Source: Chitinophaga sp. YR627
GTDB taxonomy: Bacteria > Bacteroidota > Bacteroidia > Chitinophagales > Chitinophagaceae
DNA length: 64,000 nt
Assembly: GCF_900114995.1 (NCBI RefSeq)
Contig: NZ_FOUX01000001.1
Location: 868,001-932,000, forward strand
Reading direction: 5' to 3'
A program made the position numbers and the translations under genes. Shown here one piece after another: positions 9,339-20,700 of the stretch. The notes beneath the pieces were generated by a model. It had not been told where the DNA came from. It saw nothing but the letters and a program-made list of their open reading frames with translations, and made no database searches. The first letter of the stretch is position 1. Each line of letters begins with the position of its first letter.

Positions 9339-12300
9339 ATGATCCTGCAAATCAGTGCAAAGAGAAAGAGGACGATTGCCTTCCTGTTACTTGCTTTGCT
9401 ATATTTTGAAACAGTGATTCCTTCTTATGCGCTCGCAGTAGCCAGATCTGCGACTGTTTACAGTTTCTCCGCAGAAAAGAAGGATGTTAACCCCCGTGTA
9501 CTAAATAGTGTACCCAAGGCAGTTACTCCGTTAAAAGAGACGCATTCCCTTACGAATGCAAAAGCATTCACCGGTGGTCCTACGCAACCGGAAATGCAGT
9601 CTTTTGCTGCTGTCAATAATGGGAATATGGTAGATCTCTTTACTGGTGATTTTTCCTACAGTATACCATTGCTGGACGTAGGCGGTTATCCTATTACCAT
9701 CGGTTATAACAGCGGTATCTCAATGGATCAGGAAGCCAGTTGGGTGGGGCTCGGCTGGAACATTAACCCCGGTACGATCATGCGTAATATGCGTGGATTA
9801 CCGGACGACTTTAGTGGAACAGCAGATTCCATACAGAAAGTAACAAAGATAAAACCTAATGAGACCTATGGAGGATCGATAGGTGCGGATCTTGAGTTAG
9901 CGGGTTTTTCTGCGGCGCCGAAGTCAAGTGATTCCACTTTTAGCGCCAGTGTCAAACTCACGGCGTCCGCAGGTATATTCTATAACAACTACAAGGGGCT
10001 TGGTACAGAGGTAACGATTAATTCCAGTCTGAATGCCGGTTCATTAAGTATGGGAGAATTTTCAGGTGGTTTGTCGCTCGCCAATAACTCCCAGGAAGGG
10101 GCGACTGTGCGTAATACGATTAGTTATAGCCTGTTTGGAAACCTATCAAAAAAAGTCGGTGGTTTTGGGGGTAATATAGCGGTGGGTGCTACATATAGTT
10201 CCCGGTCGGGTTTAAAGGCATTGCAGCTAAGCGCTGGTCTGCGACAGTATGGGATCAGTAATAATAACATGCGACAGCTTGTCAATTCCGGCCTGGACAG
10301 GCTATCTCCATCCGCTATGTTGAGTTTTGCTTATCCTTCTTATCTTCCGGATATCAGCCTTCCTTATACAAGCACTTCCCTGAGTGTAACGTTGAAGACC
10401 GGCTCAACGAAGAAAGTGTTTCACCCGAATTTCTTTGTACAGGGATATGGTTCTAAGCAGTTTATTGCAGATGAGGATATTCGTATGTCTCTACCAGCTT
10501 ATGGTTATCTTAATTATCAGCAGGCCGGCTCCAATACGGCCGCATTGCTTGATTTTAACCGGGAGAGAGATATCCCATACCGGGAAAAACCAGAAGTGCC
10601 AAATATTGGTATTCCTGCATATACCTACGACGTTTTCTCCATATCCGGAGAAGGAACAGGTGGTATGTTCAGGGCTTATCGCGGTGATATAGGATATGTG
10701 TTCGATCACGCCATGAGGACAAAAGACAATTCTAAAAATGCGAGTATAGATTTTGGTGCCGGCGACATTGTACATGCAGGTCTGGATGTGACTTATAATA
10801 AATCTACCACCACCACTGGCCCATGGAAAGAATTAAATCCACTAGCTGCAAATGTGGCTTTTTCTTCTTCTGATAAATTACATGAAGCTGCCTATTTCCG
10901 TAATCCGGGAGAGATGGCCATTAATGACACCGCCTTTTATGAGAACATCGGTGGTGATGATGTGGTGGCTGTTAACTTGGAACAGGGAGGGATCAGCGGT
11001 CCTGATATCCGTACTACCAATGTGCTGAACCGCTATCGTAATCAGCGTTTTGTAGGTAAAAAGGTAGCAGGTGCGCGAAATATGAAAAAGGATAACCGCG
11101 ATAAGCGTACGCAGGTTATTTCTTATCTGACAGCTGAAGAAGCAGGTCATGCAGGTCTGAACAGATATATTGAAAATTACGTAGAAGACTCTTTCAAAAT
11201 TAATAACTGTGACGTTGCTTTTCCCAATGGCGCAGAGGGAGTGGGTAGTGGCTGGATAGGGGAGTATTATGCGGGTAGCCTGGAGCGCTTCCTGTTCAAA
11301 CGTGAGGACACGATCATCGCATTTACAGATAAAGAGCTGTTTAACCGTAACATACCGCAGGGCGCTCCTGTGGGGAGGTTTGATTATTCGTTCTCTGCCC
11401 GGTGGACAGGGAGAATTAAAGCGCCGGTAACGGGTAAATACACCTTCTCGACAGCTTCAGATGATGGGGTAAGATTTTATATCAATGATACCCTGTTGAT
11501 AGATAACTGGGGTGGTCACCCGCCGACGCTGGATTCTGCTGTTGTGAACCTCGTGGCAGACCAGTTTTATAACATACGTCTGGAGTACCGCCAGGATAAA
11601 GAAAGGGCAGTGATGGCGCTGGCATGGAGATATGCCGGTTTGCCTTCGGCTTTTATTCCAAGGCAATATCTCTATCATATGCCGGAGAAAGATACTTTCC
11701 TGGCAACAAACGGTTCCGTAGTGCGTGAAATGAGGATCAATGATTTCCGTAAGAAAAATCATCTTTCGGAGATTGATGTACTGAACGCTGATGGCAGAAG
11801 ATATGTTTACGGTATTCCGGTTTATAATATTCAGCAAAGGGAGGTCACATTTGCTGCTTCGCAGGATGGTGCAGATAAAGTAGCCGGACTGGTTCATTAC
11901 GCCCGTGGCACAGATAATACGACGGCTAATCAGAATGGCGTAGATCATTATTTCAGTAGCGAACAGATACCGGCTTATGCGCACTCTTTTCTGCTGACCG
12001 GCATCCTCTCACCTGATTATCAGGATCTGACAGGAGATGGTATCTCTCCGGATGATCCGGGAGATGCGATTAAGTTCAATTATACCAGGACGGCCGGCAT
12101 ACGGAATACCTATAAATGGAGGGTGCCGATGGGGGTTGATTCTGCCAATTATAGCGAGGGTTTAAAGACCGATTACAGGGATGATAAAGCCAGCTATGTG
12201 CACGGCGAAAAAGAACTCTGGTACCTGCATTCAGTTGAGTCGAAGAATATGATCGCGACTTTCAAACTGGTAAAAAGAGATGATCTTCCCGCAGTGGATG

Positions 12301-15300
12301 AAAATGGTGTAAGACTTGCAGAGAATAAAACCCGCAGACTGGAAGAGATCAATCTCTATACCAAGGCGGAATTTGCAAGAAGCAGTCATCCAAGGCCGGT
12401 AAAAACAGTACATTTTGAGTATTCATATGAGCTGTGTCCTGGTGTAAGCGGAAATCCCAGCAAAGGAAAACTGACACTTAAAAAGATCTGGTTTACCTAC
12501 AATGGTAATAATAAAGGACAACGTAATCCTTACATTTTTAGCTATAATAAAAACAATCCTTCTTATAAGACCAACTCCAGTGATCGTTGGGGAAACTACA
12601 AAGATCAGCTGCAAAACCCGGGTTCCATACCGGGCAATGTGCTGACAAACGCTGACTATCCGTATGCATTACAGGATAGTACGCAGGCTGCGGATAATGC
12701 CGCTGCCTGGGCCCTGGATAAGATCGTACTGCCTTCCGGCGGAAGAATGGAGATTTCTTACGAAAGCGATGATTATGCCTTCGTGCAGAACAAACGTGCC
12801 GCCCAGCTTTTCAAAATTGCAGGTTTCTCGCCTTCGGTCCCTTCTTCACTGAACGATCTGAAACCGGAATTGTATGGCATCATTGACTATCTGTATGTGG
12901 CCGTAGATGTGCCGTATAAGGTGAATAGCAATCAGGAGGTATATAACCGTTATCTGCAGAATATGGATAAGCTCTTTTTCCGGCTGTCAGTACAGATGCC
13001 TGGTGACAAATTCGGGAAAGGGAATGAGTACGTGAACTGTTATGCAACGGTAGACCCGGGTAATTATGGTTTCTTCAATCAGGGCAATAAATCGACGATC
13101 TGGTTACGCCTCAAGGCAATTGACCCGGGCGCAAAACTGAATACGCCGAAAAGCGTGTTTAGTCCGCTGGCGCAATCTGCTTTCCAGTTCCTTCGCCTGA
13201 ACCTTGGTTCAAAAGCCTATCCCGGTTCAGACCTGGGGGACGATGATATCGATATGGTAGATGCCATAAAGATCTTGTTATCACATGCCGATAACCTGAA
13301 TAATATGCTGCTCACCTTTGAGACAGCAGCACGCGTGAAACATTGGGCAAGAAAGGTTGATCTCAACAGAAGTTTCGTAAGACTTAACAATCCCTATTAT
13401 AAGAAATATGGCGGTGGGTACCGCGTGAAGAAAGTCCTGATATATGACCACTGGAATAAGATGACAGGGCAGAAAGAATCGTTGTATGGTCAGGAATATC
13501 AGTACACGACGATAAAAGATATAGATGGCAGAAAAGAACTGATCAGTAGTGGTGTAGCTGCTTATGAACCGGTGATCGGTGGAGAAGAAAATCCCTGGAA
13601 GATACCTGTTGAATACAATCTGCAGGTTTCTAACCTGGTACCCGTAGACAGAGGCTATACTGAACTGCCGTATGGTGAAGGATTCTTCCCGGCTCCATCA
13701 GTAGGTTATAGTAAGGTGCGTGTGAGAACGATCCATGCTGATAAGCGTCGCTCCGCCAATGGATACGAAGAAACCTGCTTCTATACCGGTTACGATTTCC
13801 CAACTCTGACAGATGTCACTAATCTGGGTGACAGCAAAAAACGCTTTAAACCGCTTCTCTCCAATCTGCTGCGTATTAATGCGAGGCATTACCTGGGCTT
13901 AAGCCAGGGCTTTAAAGTGGAGTTGAATGACATGACGGGTAAGATTAAATCGCAGGCTTCCTATGGAGAGGCTGATCCGGAGAAGCCAATTACCTATACA
14001 GAATATTTCTATAAGGTAGATAACCAGCAGGCTTTAAATAAGCATCTGAATGACACCGTAAAAGTGATCTCCCCACAGGGGAATATTGCTGCTGCCTCTA
14101 TTGGAAAGGATATTGAGCTGATGCTGGACATGAGACAGCAGCATTCCACTACAATTGGTTATAGTCTTAACCTGAACGGAATGATGTTCAAGTTCGCCTG
14201 GCCGCCGGTATTGTTCATTCCTGTATTACTCAACCTGGTACAACGGGAAGAAACGAAATACAGTTCGGTTGCTGCTACAAAGATTGTTTATCGTCATGGT
14301 ATCCTGGATAGTGTACTAGCTATTGACAAAGGTAGCCGGGTGACAACCAGCAACCTGCTGTATGATGCGGAAACTGGTAGCCCATTGCTGACAAGAACGC
14401 TGAATGAATTCAATGACTCGCTGTATTCCTTTACTTATCCGGCCGCATGGGCTTATGATGGGATGAGTGGTGCGTACAAAAATATAGGTGTTGAACTGGA
14501 TCATATCACCATGAAGGATGGCCGTATCGCATCGGGACTGACAGAAAGTGCTTCGTTATATTTCGCTGCCGGTGATGAAATCCTGATCTGGTCTCATCAG
14601 AAGACAGGAGGTACAGCTTGTAGTCCGGAGATAGCGACCTTCCCTGCATCCGCTTTTATTTACACTGTGGATGCTAATGTCCTGACTGGCGGTACACCGG
14701 ATCTTTACTTTGTAGATAAGAATGGGAATCCGTTTACAGGGAATGACATTTCGTTGAAGATCGTGCGTTCCGGCAGACGTAATATTAACGGCGCCGTTGG
14801 AACAGTGGTATCACTGAAAAACCCCATACAGGGAAAAACCCTTGTATTGGATAGCAGCCGGCAGATCATCTCTTCATCCGCAGTTGCCTATAAGCAGCTC
14901 TGGAGAGTAAGCGACAAGAGAAAACAGGATACATCAGTTGTATGTGTGACGCAGTCTTACAATGATTATGTCGGAGCTGGTGGAGACTGTGGTATACGTT
15001 ACTATGGAAACGTAGCGAAGAGCAAGTCCATCAGGAAAAACGACTGTGGTACCGGGGCGACGGGATCAGTGATATTGTATAAGGTGGATGCTAACAGGTA
15101 TACTTCCTATATCAGTCAGGCGAAAGCCGATTCTATGGCACAGGCAGATATTGACAGTTTCGGGCAGAGCTATGCAAACGCCCGTGGTACCTGTACGTTT
15201 ACCTATAATAGTCGTATAGATAGTGTGACTATATTAAATCATCCCTGTCAGGGAGATGCCATCCCATTGCCTTACACATATATCGTACCTGCGAAAGCAT

Positions 15301-16118
15301 TTACTTCTAATATCAGTCAGGAGGATGCTGACGCCAAGGTGAAACTACGTTTGCTCGATAGTGCGCAGGTGGTGGCGGACAGAAATGGCCGTTGCTATTA
15401 TAAGAATGATACAACGGGTATTCTTGCTTATCCAACCTGCGAAAATGGCGGTACTGGCCGTGGCATTTGGGTGCAGATACCTGCAGGAGTGGATACGTCG
15501 ATGACTAGTAAGGAGGCAGCTAATATAAAGGCGCGTAATGCTTACTGGGCATATGCAAAGGAAATAGCAAGGCAACAAGGTGGTTGTTTATATAAGAGCG
15601 TGGCGATGGATACGACAGTTAAAAAGAACGATTGTAGTTCCGGTATCGGTACAAACGTACTTTATCAGCTTGTTGCTGGAAAATATGAGTCGGTGACTAG
15701 TCAATTTGCGGCGGATTCCATGGCACACAAAGACATGCAGGACAGTGCACAGGCTTATGCAAATGCGAACGGATTGTGTCAGCCGGGTATTTATGCGGTG
15801 CTTGAGATCACGCCTGCTGGAAATGATGGTGTAAAATCATATGCGTTCCTGATGATGCATTTTTACTCAGATTCGGCATTGACTGTTCCTGTTTCGGTGA
15901 CTAACCTAAGCGTAAATATAGGGGGTACAAGAAACTGGTGTAATGGTGATACGGATGATATCTCTTATTCAAGAATATTTAACGGAACAAGCGATCGATT
16001 TGAGAAACCTATTGTGAACAGTAACGGGCAAAGTGGGAACCCTTGCTACAGCGCCTTCTACTTCCTTAAAAATGGTACTGGCTACATCAATGCGGGAACC
16101 ATAGGAAGTGCAGACTGA
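9339..16118 (+). CDS. Giant secreted RHS/Tc-like shell protein with SpvB-like N-terminus, PA14 domain and Cys-bounded repeats
   Basis: The 2259-aa protein starts with a signal peptide (hydrophobic run at residues 13-29, ending SYALA). Residues about 90-160 (NGNMVDLFTGDFSYSIPL ... GLGWNINPGTIMR) look like the SpvB/TcB N-terminal shell motif: tag, 'TG.fsysiPL', 'YnSGis', 'GlGWn'. A PA14 domain spans about residues 630-780 (EYYAGSLERF ... YTFSTASDDGVRFYIND). The middle is a long beta-rich, YD-like region. The C-terminus (about residues 1900-2150) holds four Cys-bounded repeats resembling DUF5977. It is the first gene of the operon, 18 bp before the 553-aa gene. By analogy with Tc toxins it may form half of a hollow shell outside the cell; PA14 suggests binding of a glycan or partner. 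Confidence 0.8.
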   Translation: MILQISAKRKRTIAFLLLALLYFETVIPSYALAVARSATVYSFSAEKKDVNPRVLNSVPKAVTPLKETHSLTNAKAFTGGPTQPEMQSFAAVNNGNMVDLFTGDFSYSIPLLDVGGYPITIGYNSGISMDQEASWVGLGWNINPGTIMRNMRGLPDDFSGTADSIQKVTKIKPNETYGGSIGADLELAGFSAAPKSSDSTFSASVKLTASAGIFYNNYKGLGTEVTINSSLNAGSLSMGEFSGGLSLANNSQEGATVRNTISYSLFGNLSKKVGGFGGNIAVGATYSSRSGLKALQLSAGLRQYGISNNNMRQLVNSGLDRLSPSAMLSFAYPSYLPDISLPYTSTSLSVTLKTGSTKKVFHPNFFVQGYGSKQFIADEDIRMSLPAYGYLNYQQAGSNTAALLDFNRERDIPYREKPEVPNIGIPAYTYDVFSISGEGTGGMFRAYRGDIGYVFDHAMRTKDNSKNASIDFGAGDIVHAGLDVTYNKSTTTTGPWKELNPLAANVAFSSSDKLHEAAYFRNPGEMAINDTAFYENIGGDDVVAVNLEQGGISGPDIRTTNVLNRYRNQRFVGKKVAGARNMKKDNRDKRTQVISYLTAEEAGHAGLNRYIENYVEDSFKINNCDVAFPNGAEGVGSGWIGEYYAGSLERFLFKREDTIIAFTDKELFNRNIPQGAPVGRFDYSFSARWTGRIKAPVTGKYTFSTASDDGVRFYINDTLLIDNWGGHPPTLDSAVVNLVADQFYNIRLEYRQDKERAVMALAWRYAGLPSAFIPRQYLYHMPEKDTFLATNGSVVREMRINDFRKKNHLSEIDVLNADGRRYVYGIPVYNIQQREVTFAASQDGADKVAGLVHYARGTDNTTANQNGVDHYFSSEQIPAYAHSFLLTGILSPDYQDLTGDGISPDDPGDAIKFNYTRTAGIRNTYKWRVPMGVDSANYSEGLKTDYRDDKASYVHGEKELWYLHSVESKNMIATFKLVKRDDLPAVDENGVRLAENKTRRLEEINLYTKAEFARSSHPRPVKTVHFEYSYELCPGVSGNPSKGKLTLKKIWFTYNGNNKGQRNPYIFSYNKNNPSYKTNSSDRWGNYKDQLQNPGSIPGNVLTNADYPYALQDSTQAADNAAAWALDKIVLPSGGRMEISYESDDYAFVQNKRAAQLFKIAGFSPSVPSSLNDLKPELYGIIDYLYVAVDVPYKVNSNQEVYNRYLQNMDKLFFRLSVQMPGDKFGKGNEYVNCYATVDPGNYGFFNQGNKSTIWLRLKAIDPGAKLNTPKSVFSPLAQSAFQFLRLNLGSKAYPGSDLGDDDIDMVDAIKILLSHADNLNNMLLTFETAARVKHWARKVDLNRSFVRLNNPYYKKYGGGYRVKKVLIYDHWNKMTGQKESLYGQEYQYTTIKDIDGRKELISSGVAAYEPVIGGEENPWKIPVEYNLQVSNLVPVDRGYTELPYGEGFFPAPSVGYSKVRVRTIHADKRRSANGYEETCFYTGYDFPTLTDVTNLGDSKKRFKPLLSNLLRINARHYLGLSQGFKVELNDMTGKIKSQASYGEADPEKPITYTEYFYKVDNQQALNKHLNDTVKVISPQGNIAAASIGKDIELMLDMRQQHSTTIGYSLNLNGMMFKFAWPPVLFIPVLLNLVQREETKYSSVAATKIVYRHGILDSVLAIDKGSRVTTSNLLYDAETGSPLLTRTLNEFNDSLYSFTYPAAWAYDGMSGAYKNIGVELDHITMKDGRIASGLTESASLYFAAGDEILIWSHQKTGGTACSPEIATFPASAFIYTVDANVLTGGTPDLYFVDKNGNPFTGNDISLKIVRSGRRNINGAVGTVVSLKNPIQGKTLVLDSSRQIISSSAVAYKQLWRVSDKRKQDTSVVCVTQSYNDYVGAGGDCGIRYYGNVAKSKSIRKNDCGTGATGSVILYKVDANRYTSYISQAKADSMAQADIDSFGQSYANARGTCTFTYNSRIDSVTILNHPCQGDAIPLPYTYIVPAKAFTSNISQEDADAKVKLRLLDSAQVVADRNGRCYYKNDTTGILAYPTCENGGTGRGIWVQIPAGVDTSMTSKEAANIKARNAYWAYAKEIARQQGGCLYKSVAMDTTVKKNDCSSGIGTNVLYQLVAGKYESVTSQFAADSMAHKDMQDSAQAYANANGLCQPGIYAVLEITPAGNDGVKSYAFLMMHFYSDSALTVPVSVTNLSVNIGGTRNWCNGDTDDISYSRIFNGTSDRFEKPIVNSNGQSGNPCYSAFYFLKNGTGYINAGTIGSAD
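15036..15782 (+). repeat. Four Cys-bounded ~75-residue repeats (DUF5977-like) in the giant protein
   Basis: Four in-frame repeats each open with a Cys (NDCGTG, HPCQGD, PTCENG, NDCSSG). Each continues with an aromatic strand and a 'S.Q.A.sma..d' helix and closes with a 'YANA.G.C'-type end (SYANARGTC, VVADRNGRC, EIARQQGGC, AYANANGLC). The unit is about 200-250 bp and has diverged at the DNA level. Confidence 0.75.
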
Positions 16119-16136
16119 CAAAATAAAAGATGAGTT

Positions 16137-17798
16137 ATGAAATTATATATTTGGAGCTTAATACTGATTACGGCATTGCTGGCCGGCGGTTTTAGTAAAA
16201 CGATGGCGCAGGGCAATGTCAGCTCCTGCACCTGTGAAGGCCTGAAACCATTCTTCGATTACCTGATCGCCTCACAGCGGCTGTTCATCCAGCCGGAAGA
16301 TGGTATCCTGGTGTCCTCCATACTGGAGGATGCCAGGAATGCGGGATACACGATATCTTATACACAGTGTCAGGTATTGTCCCGTAACGTAAATGGCCAG
16401 TTTTATGCAAAAATCAAGAGTGTTGCGAGTGCCACAAAGTACCAGGCGGTCATCGGCGGCTGTACGGTGTCTTTAAGCTCGGTTAACGCAAGTGCCATTA
16501 CATTCAACAATCTGCAGAGTAATGCCTGTGGAACGACCGGCACGGTATCATACCGCACAAAAACCAACAGCACCTTAGTGGCTAACCTGCAGGTGGATTC
16601 CTGTCTTAATTGCCGTGCAGAGGATGTTGGAGCAGTTTATTCCTGTTATAGTCCGGTTACAGAGCGCTCTGTTAATCCCTATCTCTATGGATTATCGGGC
16701 AACTGGCGTCCTTATCGTTCTTATGCCTATTACGGGGACCGGAAGGAAAAGAACCCTAAAACTGACCTGTCGTTAAACACAGCAGGTACTATTGAAGGAT
16801 ATAAGAGTTACTGGAAATTTGAAAATGGTAAACTGACGGGCATGGCAGAAACGTCAGCAGATACTGCTGTATGGGTCTGGAATAGTGAGCTGACCCTTGT
16901 AAATCGTAAAGGGCTGGAACTGGAGAATCATGATCCTTTAGGACGGTATAACGCCGGATTATACGGATATGACGATGCCTTGCCGGTGGCAGCTGCACAG
17001 AACGCCCGTTACAGGGAAATCGCCTTTGAAGGATTTGAGGACTACGGTTTTAAGATAACACCTTGTGATGGTCCCTGTCTGGTACCTAAAAGTTTTGATT
17101 TCTCCTTCTATAAAAATCACCTGGATACTACGCAACAGCATACCGGCTTATTCAGTCTTCGGGTAGATGCAGGAGCGAATGCGGGTATTACATCTCCTGT
17201 CGGCGGGATGACTGAATACGGCTTCGGACTGACCTTTAATAAGGCGGGTGTATCCTGCGGAGAAACCATCCCCGGGTTATCATCAGTAAAAACAGATGCA
17301 GCTGCATTATTACCCTCTTTCTCTCCGATAGCAGGCAAAACAATTGTGATCAGTGCCTGGGTGAAGGAGGCGGTTGAGTGTAAAGGTGGCGCCTATACAG
17401 ATAACCAGTTTGCAATAGTGGTGAAACAGTTAAACGACAGCAGTACGATCATTGCACAGCCACAGGGCGCGATCATTGAAGGATGGCAACGCTATGAGGA
17501 AGTGATCGCTGTACCTGATGATGCGGTATCTGTTGCAATAGTTATGAAAGCGACCGGGGGACATGCCGCCTATTTTGATGATATCAGGATACATCCCTAT
17601 AACGCCAATATGAAATCATACGTGTACAATCCTTATGACCTGCGTCTCATGGCGGAGCTTGATGAGAATAACTACGCCACTTTCTATGAATATGATGATG
17701 ACGGTACATTGATCCGTCTGAAGAAAGAAACAGAGCGTGGCATTAAAACCATCACGGAAACAAGGAGCGCACTTTTAAAAGAAAATTCTGATCAATGA
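16137..17798 (+). CDS. Secreted RHS-operon middle protein with carbohydrate-binding-like and YD-like ends
   Basis: The 553-aa product has a signal peptide (ending KTMAQG). A Cys-rich first third (SSCTCEG, CLNC) is followed by a jelly-roll-like segment at about residues 320-490 (HTGLFSLRVDAG ... WVKEAVECKGG ... GWQRYEEVIAVPDDA ... GGHAAYFDDIRIHP) that resembles CBM4/9-type carbohydrate-binding folds. The end (YVYNPYDLRLMAELDENN followed by a YEYDDDG motif) is the phrase that usually precedes the RHS body in Bacteroidota RHS proteins. I infer that it is a connecting piece of a shell divided among three genes. It overlaps the next ORF by ATGA, so the two are translationally coupled. Confidence 0.75.
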   Translation: MKLYIWSLILITALLAGGFSKTMAQGNVSSCTCEGLKPFFDYLIASQRLFIQPEDGILVSSILEDARNAGYTISYTQCQVLSRNVNGQFYAKIKSVASATKYQAVIGGCTVSLSSVNASAITFNNLQSNACGTTGTVSYRTKTNSTLVANLQVDSCLNCRAEDVGAVYSCYSPVTERSVNPYLYGLSGNWRPYRSYAYYGDRKEKNPKTDLSLNTAGTIEGYKSYWKFENGKLTGMAETSADTAVWVWNSELTLVNRKGLELENHDPLGRYNAGLYGYDDALPVAAAQNARYREIAFEGFEDYGFKITPCDGPCLVPKSFDFSFYKNHLDTTQQHTGLFSLRVDAGANAGITSPVGGMTEYGFGLTFNKAGVSCGETIPGLSSVKTDAAALLPSFSPIAGKTIVISAWVKEAVECKGGAYTDNQFAIVVKQLNDSSTIIAQPQGAIIEGWQRYEEVIAVPDDAVSVAIVMKATGGHAAYFDDIRIHPYNANMKSYVYNPYDLRLMAELDENNYATFYEYDDDGTLIRLKKETERGIKTITETRSALLKENSDQ

Positions 17799-20700
17799 GT
17801 CCATTTTTATTATCCCTAGATACTTTGATCATGTCAGCAGTAAAAAAGATCACCCGCTACAGGACAGCTGCACTCATGTGTTTGTTGCTGGTCATGACAT
17901 TGGCCGGTCGTGCGCAGTCAGTTGTTACACTGAAAACGATGCTGGACGGCGCCAAAGGACAGCTGGCAAAGGATTCCTTTGCGGTCGTGCCTGACAGTAT
18001 TTATTTCGGTGCAGACAGGATCCCTTCACTGGAAAGAGTAGAGAATGTCAGGAATATAGTTACCCTGAAGATCAACGAATATACCACTACGCCATTGCCC
18101 GCCACATTTAAGGCAACGGCAGTAGTGCGGATTATTTACACAAAACCTGATAACCAGATAGATTCCATCGAAAAGACGTTATCTGTCAACCATGCTGATA
18201 CAGGTAAATATATCAGCAGAAGTAGTTACGTCTTTAATAATGCGCACCATGTAACTGCAAAAATTGTCAGTCTTACGATAACCGGCGCTACAAATGTGCA
18301 ACCATTCCTATTACTGGATAATGAGATGCAGGTAAGTCCTGTATATAAGTTGTCCTGCACAACAGATGCTGTACGTGGCTTCAGTTCGATTGCGGTAAAT
18401 GCTGCCAGTGAACTCCATGTGACATGGAACCAGTTGATCGGCGCTGATGTATATGACCTGGAATGGACATATATCGATTCAAGCGCAGTCAGCAGATATG
18501 GTAATCCGATAGATACCAGGCTATTATTTAAAAACAACGCTTCACGCGTAACGATTGCAGACCTTAGCTATGACATTCCCTTGTTGTATGACAAGAAAGG
18601 CATGCTTTATTTAAGGGTGAGGGGTGTACAGGAGAAAGCGAATAATGTGCGCATAGAAACGCCCTGGAGCACTGAATCAGGTGGATTAGGCAGCTTTGCT
18701 TATGATGGTCATCAGGATTCGCTGAACTGGCAGGTAACGACTTCCTTCGCAGAAGAAGGTAAGCGAAAGTCTGTGATACAGTACTATGATGGTAGTCTGA
18801 GAGGCCGTCAGACGGTTACAAAAGATAACACTACTAAAACCACTGTTGTAGGAGAGTCGTTCTATGACTATCAGGGACGCCCGGTTGTCCAGGTTATGCC
18901 TGCGCCTACTTTAAGCACTATTATTAAATATACACCGGGATTCAATAAGGGAATTAACAGTCCGGAGTATGACAAAGGACAATATGATACCTTGCCCACG
19001 CCGGCAGCATTTCTGACGGCAAGCGCGAATGCGATGTCTACGCAGAGTGGGGCTAATCAGTATTATTCACCTGATAATCCTGATACATCCGGGTTTAATC
19101 GTTTCATTCCGGATGCGGAAGGATATGCTTTTATGGAGACTTCCTATACGCAGGATAATACCGGCAGGATTAGCCGGCAGAGTGGCGTAGGGCCTGTCTT
19201 CAGACTGGGCAGTCATCATGAAACGGAATATTTTTATGGTTCTCCGGGTGAAGGTGATCTGGATGCATTGTTTGGTACGGATGCAGGAGATAAATCCCAC
19301 TATTTTAAGAATATGGTGAGGGATGCGAATGGTCAGTATTCAGTGAGCTATGTAGATATGCATGGCCGTACGATTGCTACAGCTTTGGCCGGTAAACCAG
19401 ATAACAGTGTGTTGTCAGATATCTCTTCTTATAAAGAGGAGGACATTACTGATACCTTATCACATACCGGAAGCAATGTAGTAAAGGACCTTACGCTGGA
19501 GAACAGGCAGAGTCAGCTGGTAACAATTGATGGTAACTATGCTTTCAGGTATAAACTGAAAGCGCCAGTTATCAGATTCAACGGTTGTAATCAGCAGCTT
19601 TGTTTTAATGGGGTGTATGATCTGGAGATCACTATTACGGATGATGCGTACAACCAGCGTATCGGTGGTGCGCCGTTGAAATTCGTATTCCGCAATTATA
19701 ACCTGGATAGTATCAGGGCTGATTGTAGCATTGCCCCCCGTGATTTTGACGAGACTTTCAATGTATGGTTGCCAAGAGGGAATTATGAGATCACCAAGCA
19801 GCTGACCATTAACCAGCATGCTTTGGCGCTCTATCGGGATAGTATTTTCATGAAGCAGGATACCTGTGTTACCCTGGAAAAGTTGATTCAGCAACAGCGT
19901 ACGCTGTTGGCGCAGGCACAGTGTGTACCGGATTGTAAGTCCTGTACAGACAGTGTAGGTACCTGGGAGACTTTCTGGGCTAAATATCCTGACCGTATCG
20001 GACAATCGGCGGCAGATTCCTCTTCTTATAAGGCGCAGGCACTTGCAGACTATGCGCAGGCAATAGCAGCCTGTGACGCACTTTGTAAGGATACCACAGC
20101 GGTAAATGAGTTACGTGCGTCATTACTGGCAGACGTATCGGCCCCTTCGGGACAGTATGCTGATGTAAGTGATACAACAAGCATTTTTTCGGTTTTCTAC
20201 CGGAAGAATAATATGTCGCTTCCTGCTTATCAGCGTACAGATATCGTGTACAAAGATGAAGCGGGTTTACCCGATATGGTGTACAATGACGAAACGCAGA
20301 CATATGTATTACCACAGCAATTATCTCCGGCTGTTTTTGCGGCTAAGTTCAAAGTATCCTGGGCAGAGGCCTTGTTGCCTTTCCATCCTGAATATTACAA
20401 GTTTCAGGCTTATCTGCAACGCAAACCAGCGTATGATTGGGGCAGGAAGTTAGAGTCAATAGATGATTATGCAACAGCGAAAGCACAGGGATATCTGAAT
20501 CCTATTGCCAGTAATGCATTTCCATTCACTATTGCAAATGCGAATAAAGATCCGCTTGCTGACAGAGATGCATTGGTAGCTGGTAAGTTATACCAGGCAT
20601 TGTCATCATATAACAATGAAGGTGATCCGGCGAAGCTGCTTTCTATGTGGAGTGCGGCGACGATCATGATAAAATGTGACCAGGTAATACCTGTTTGTAC

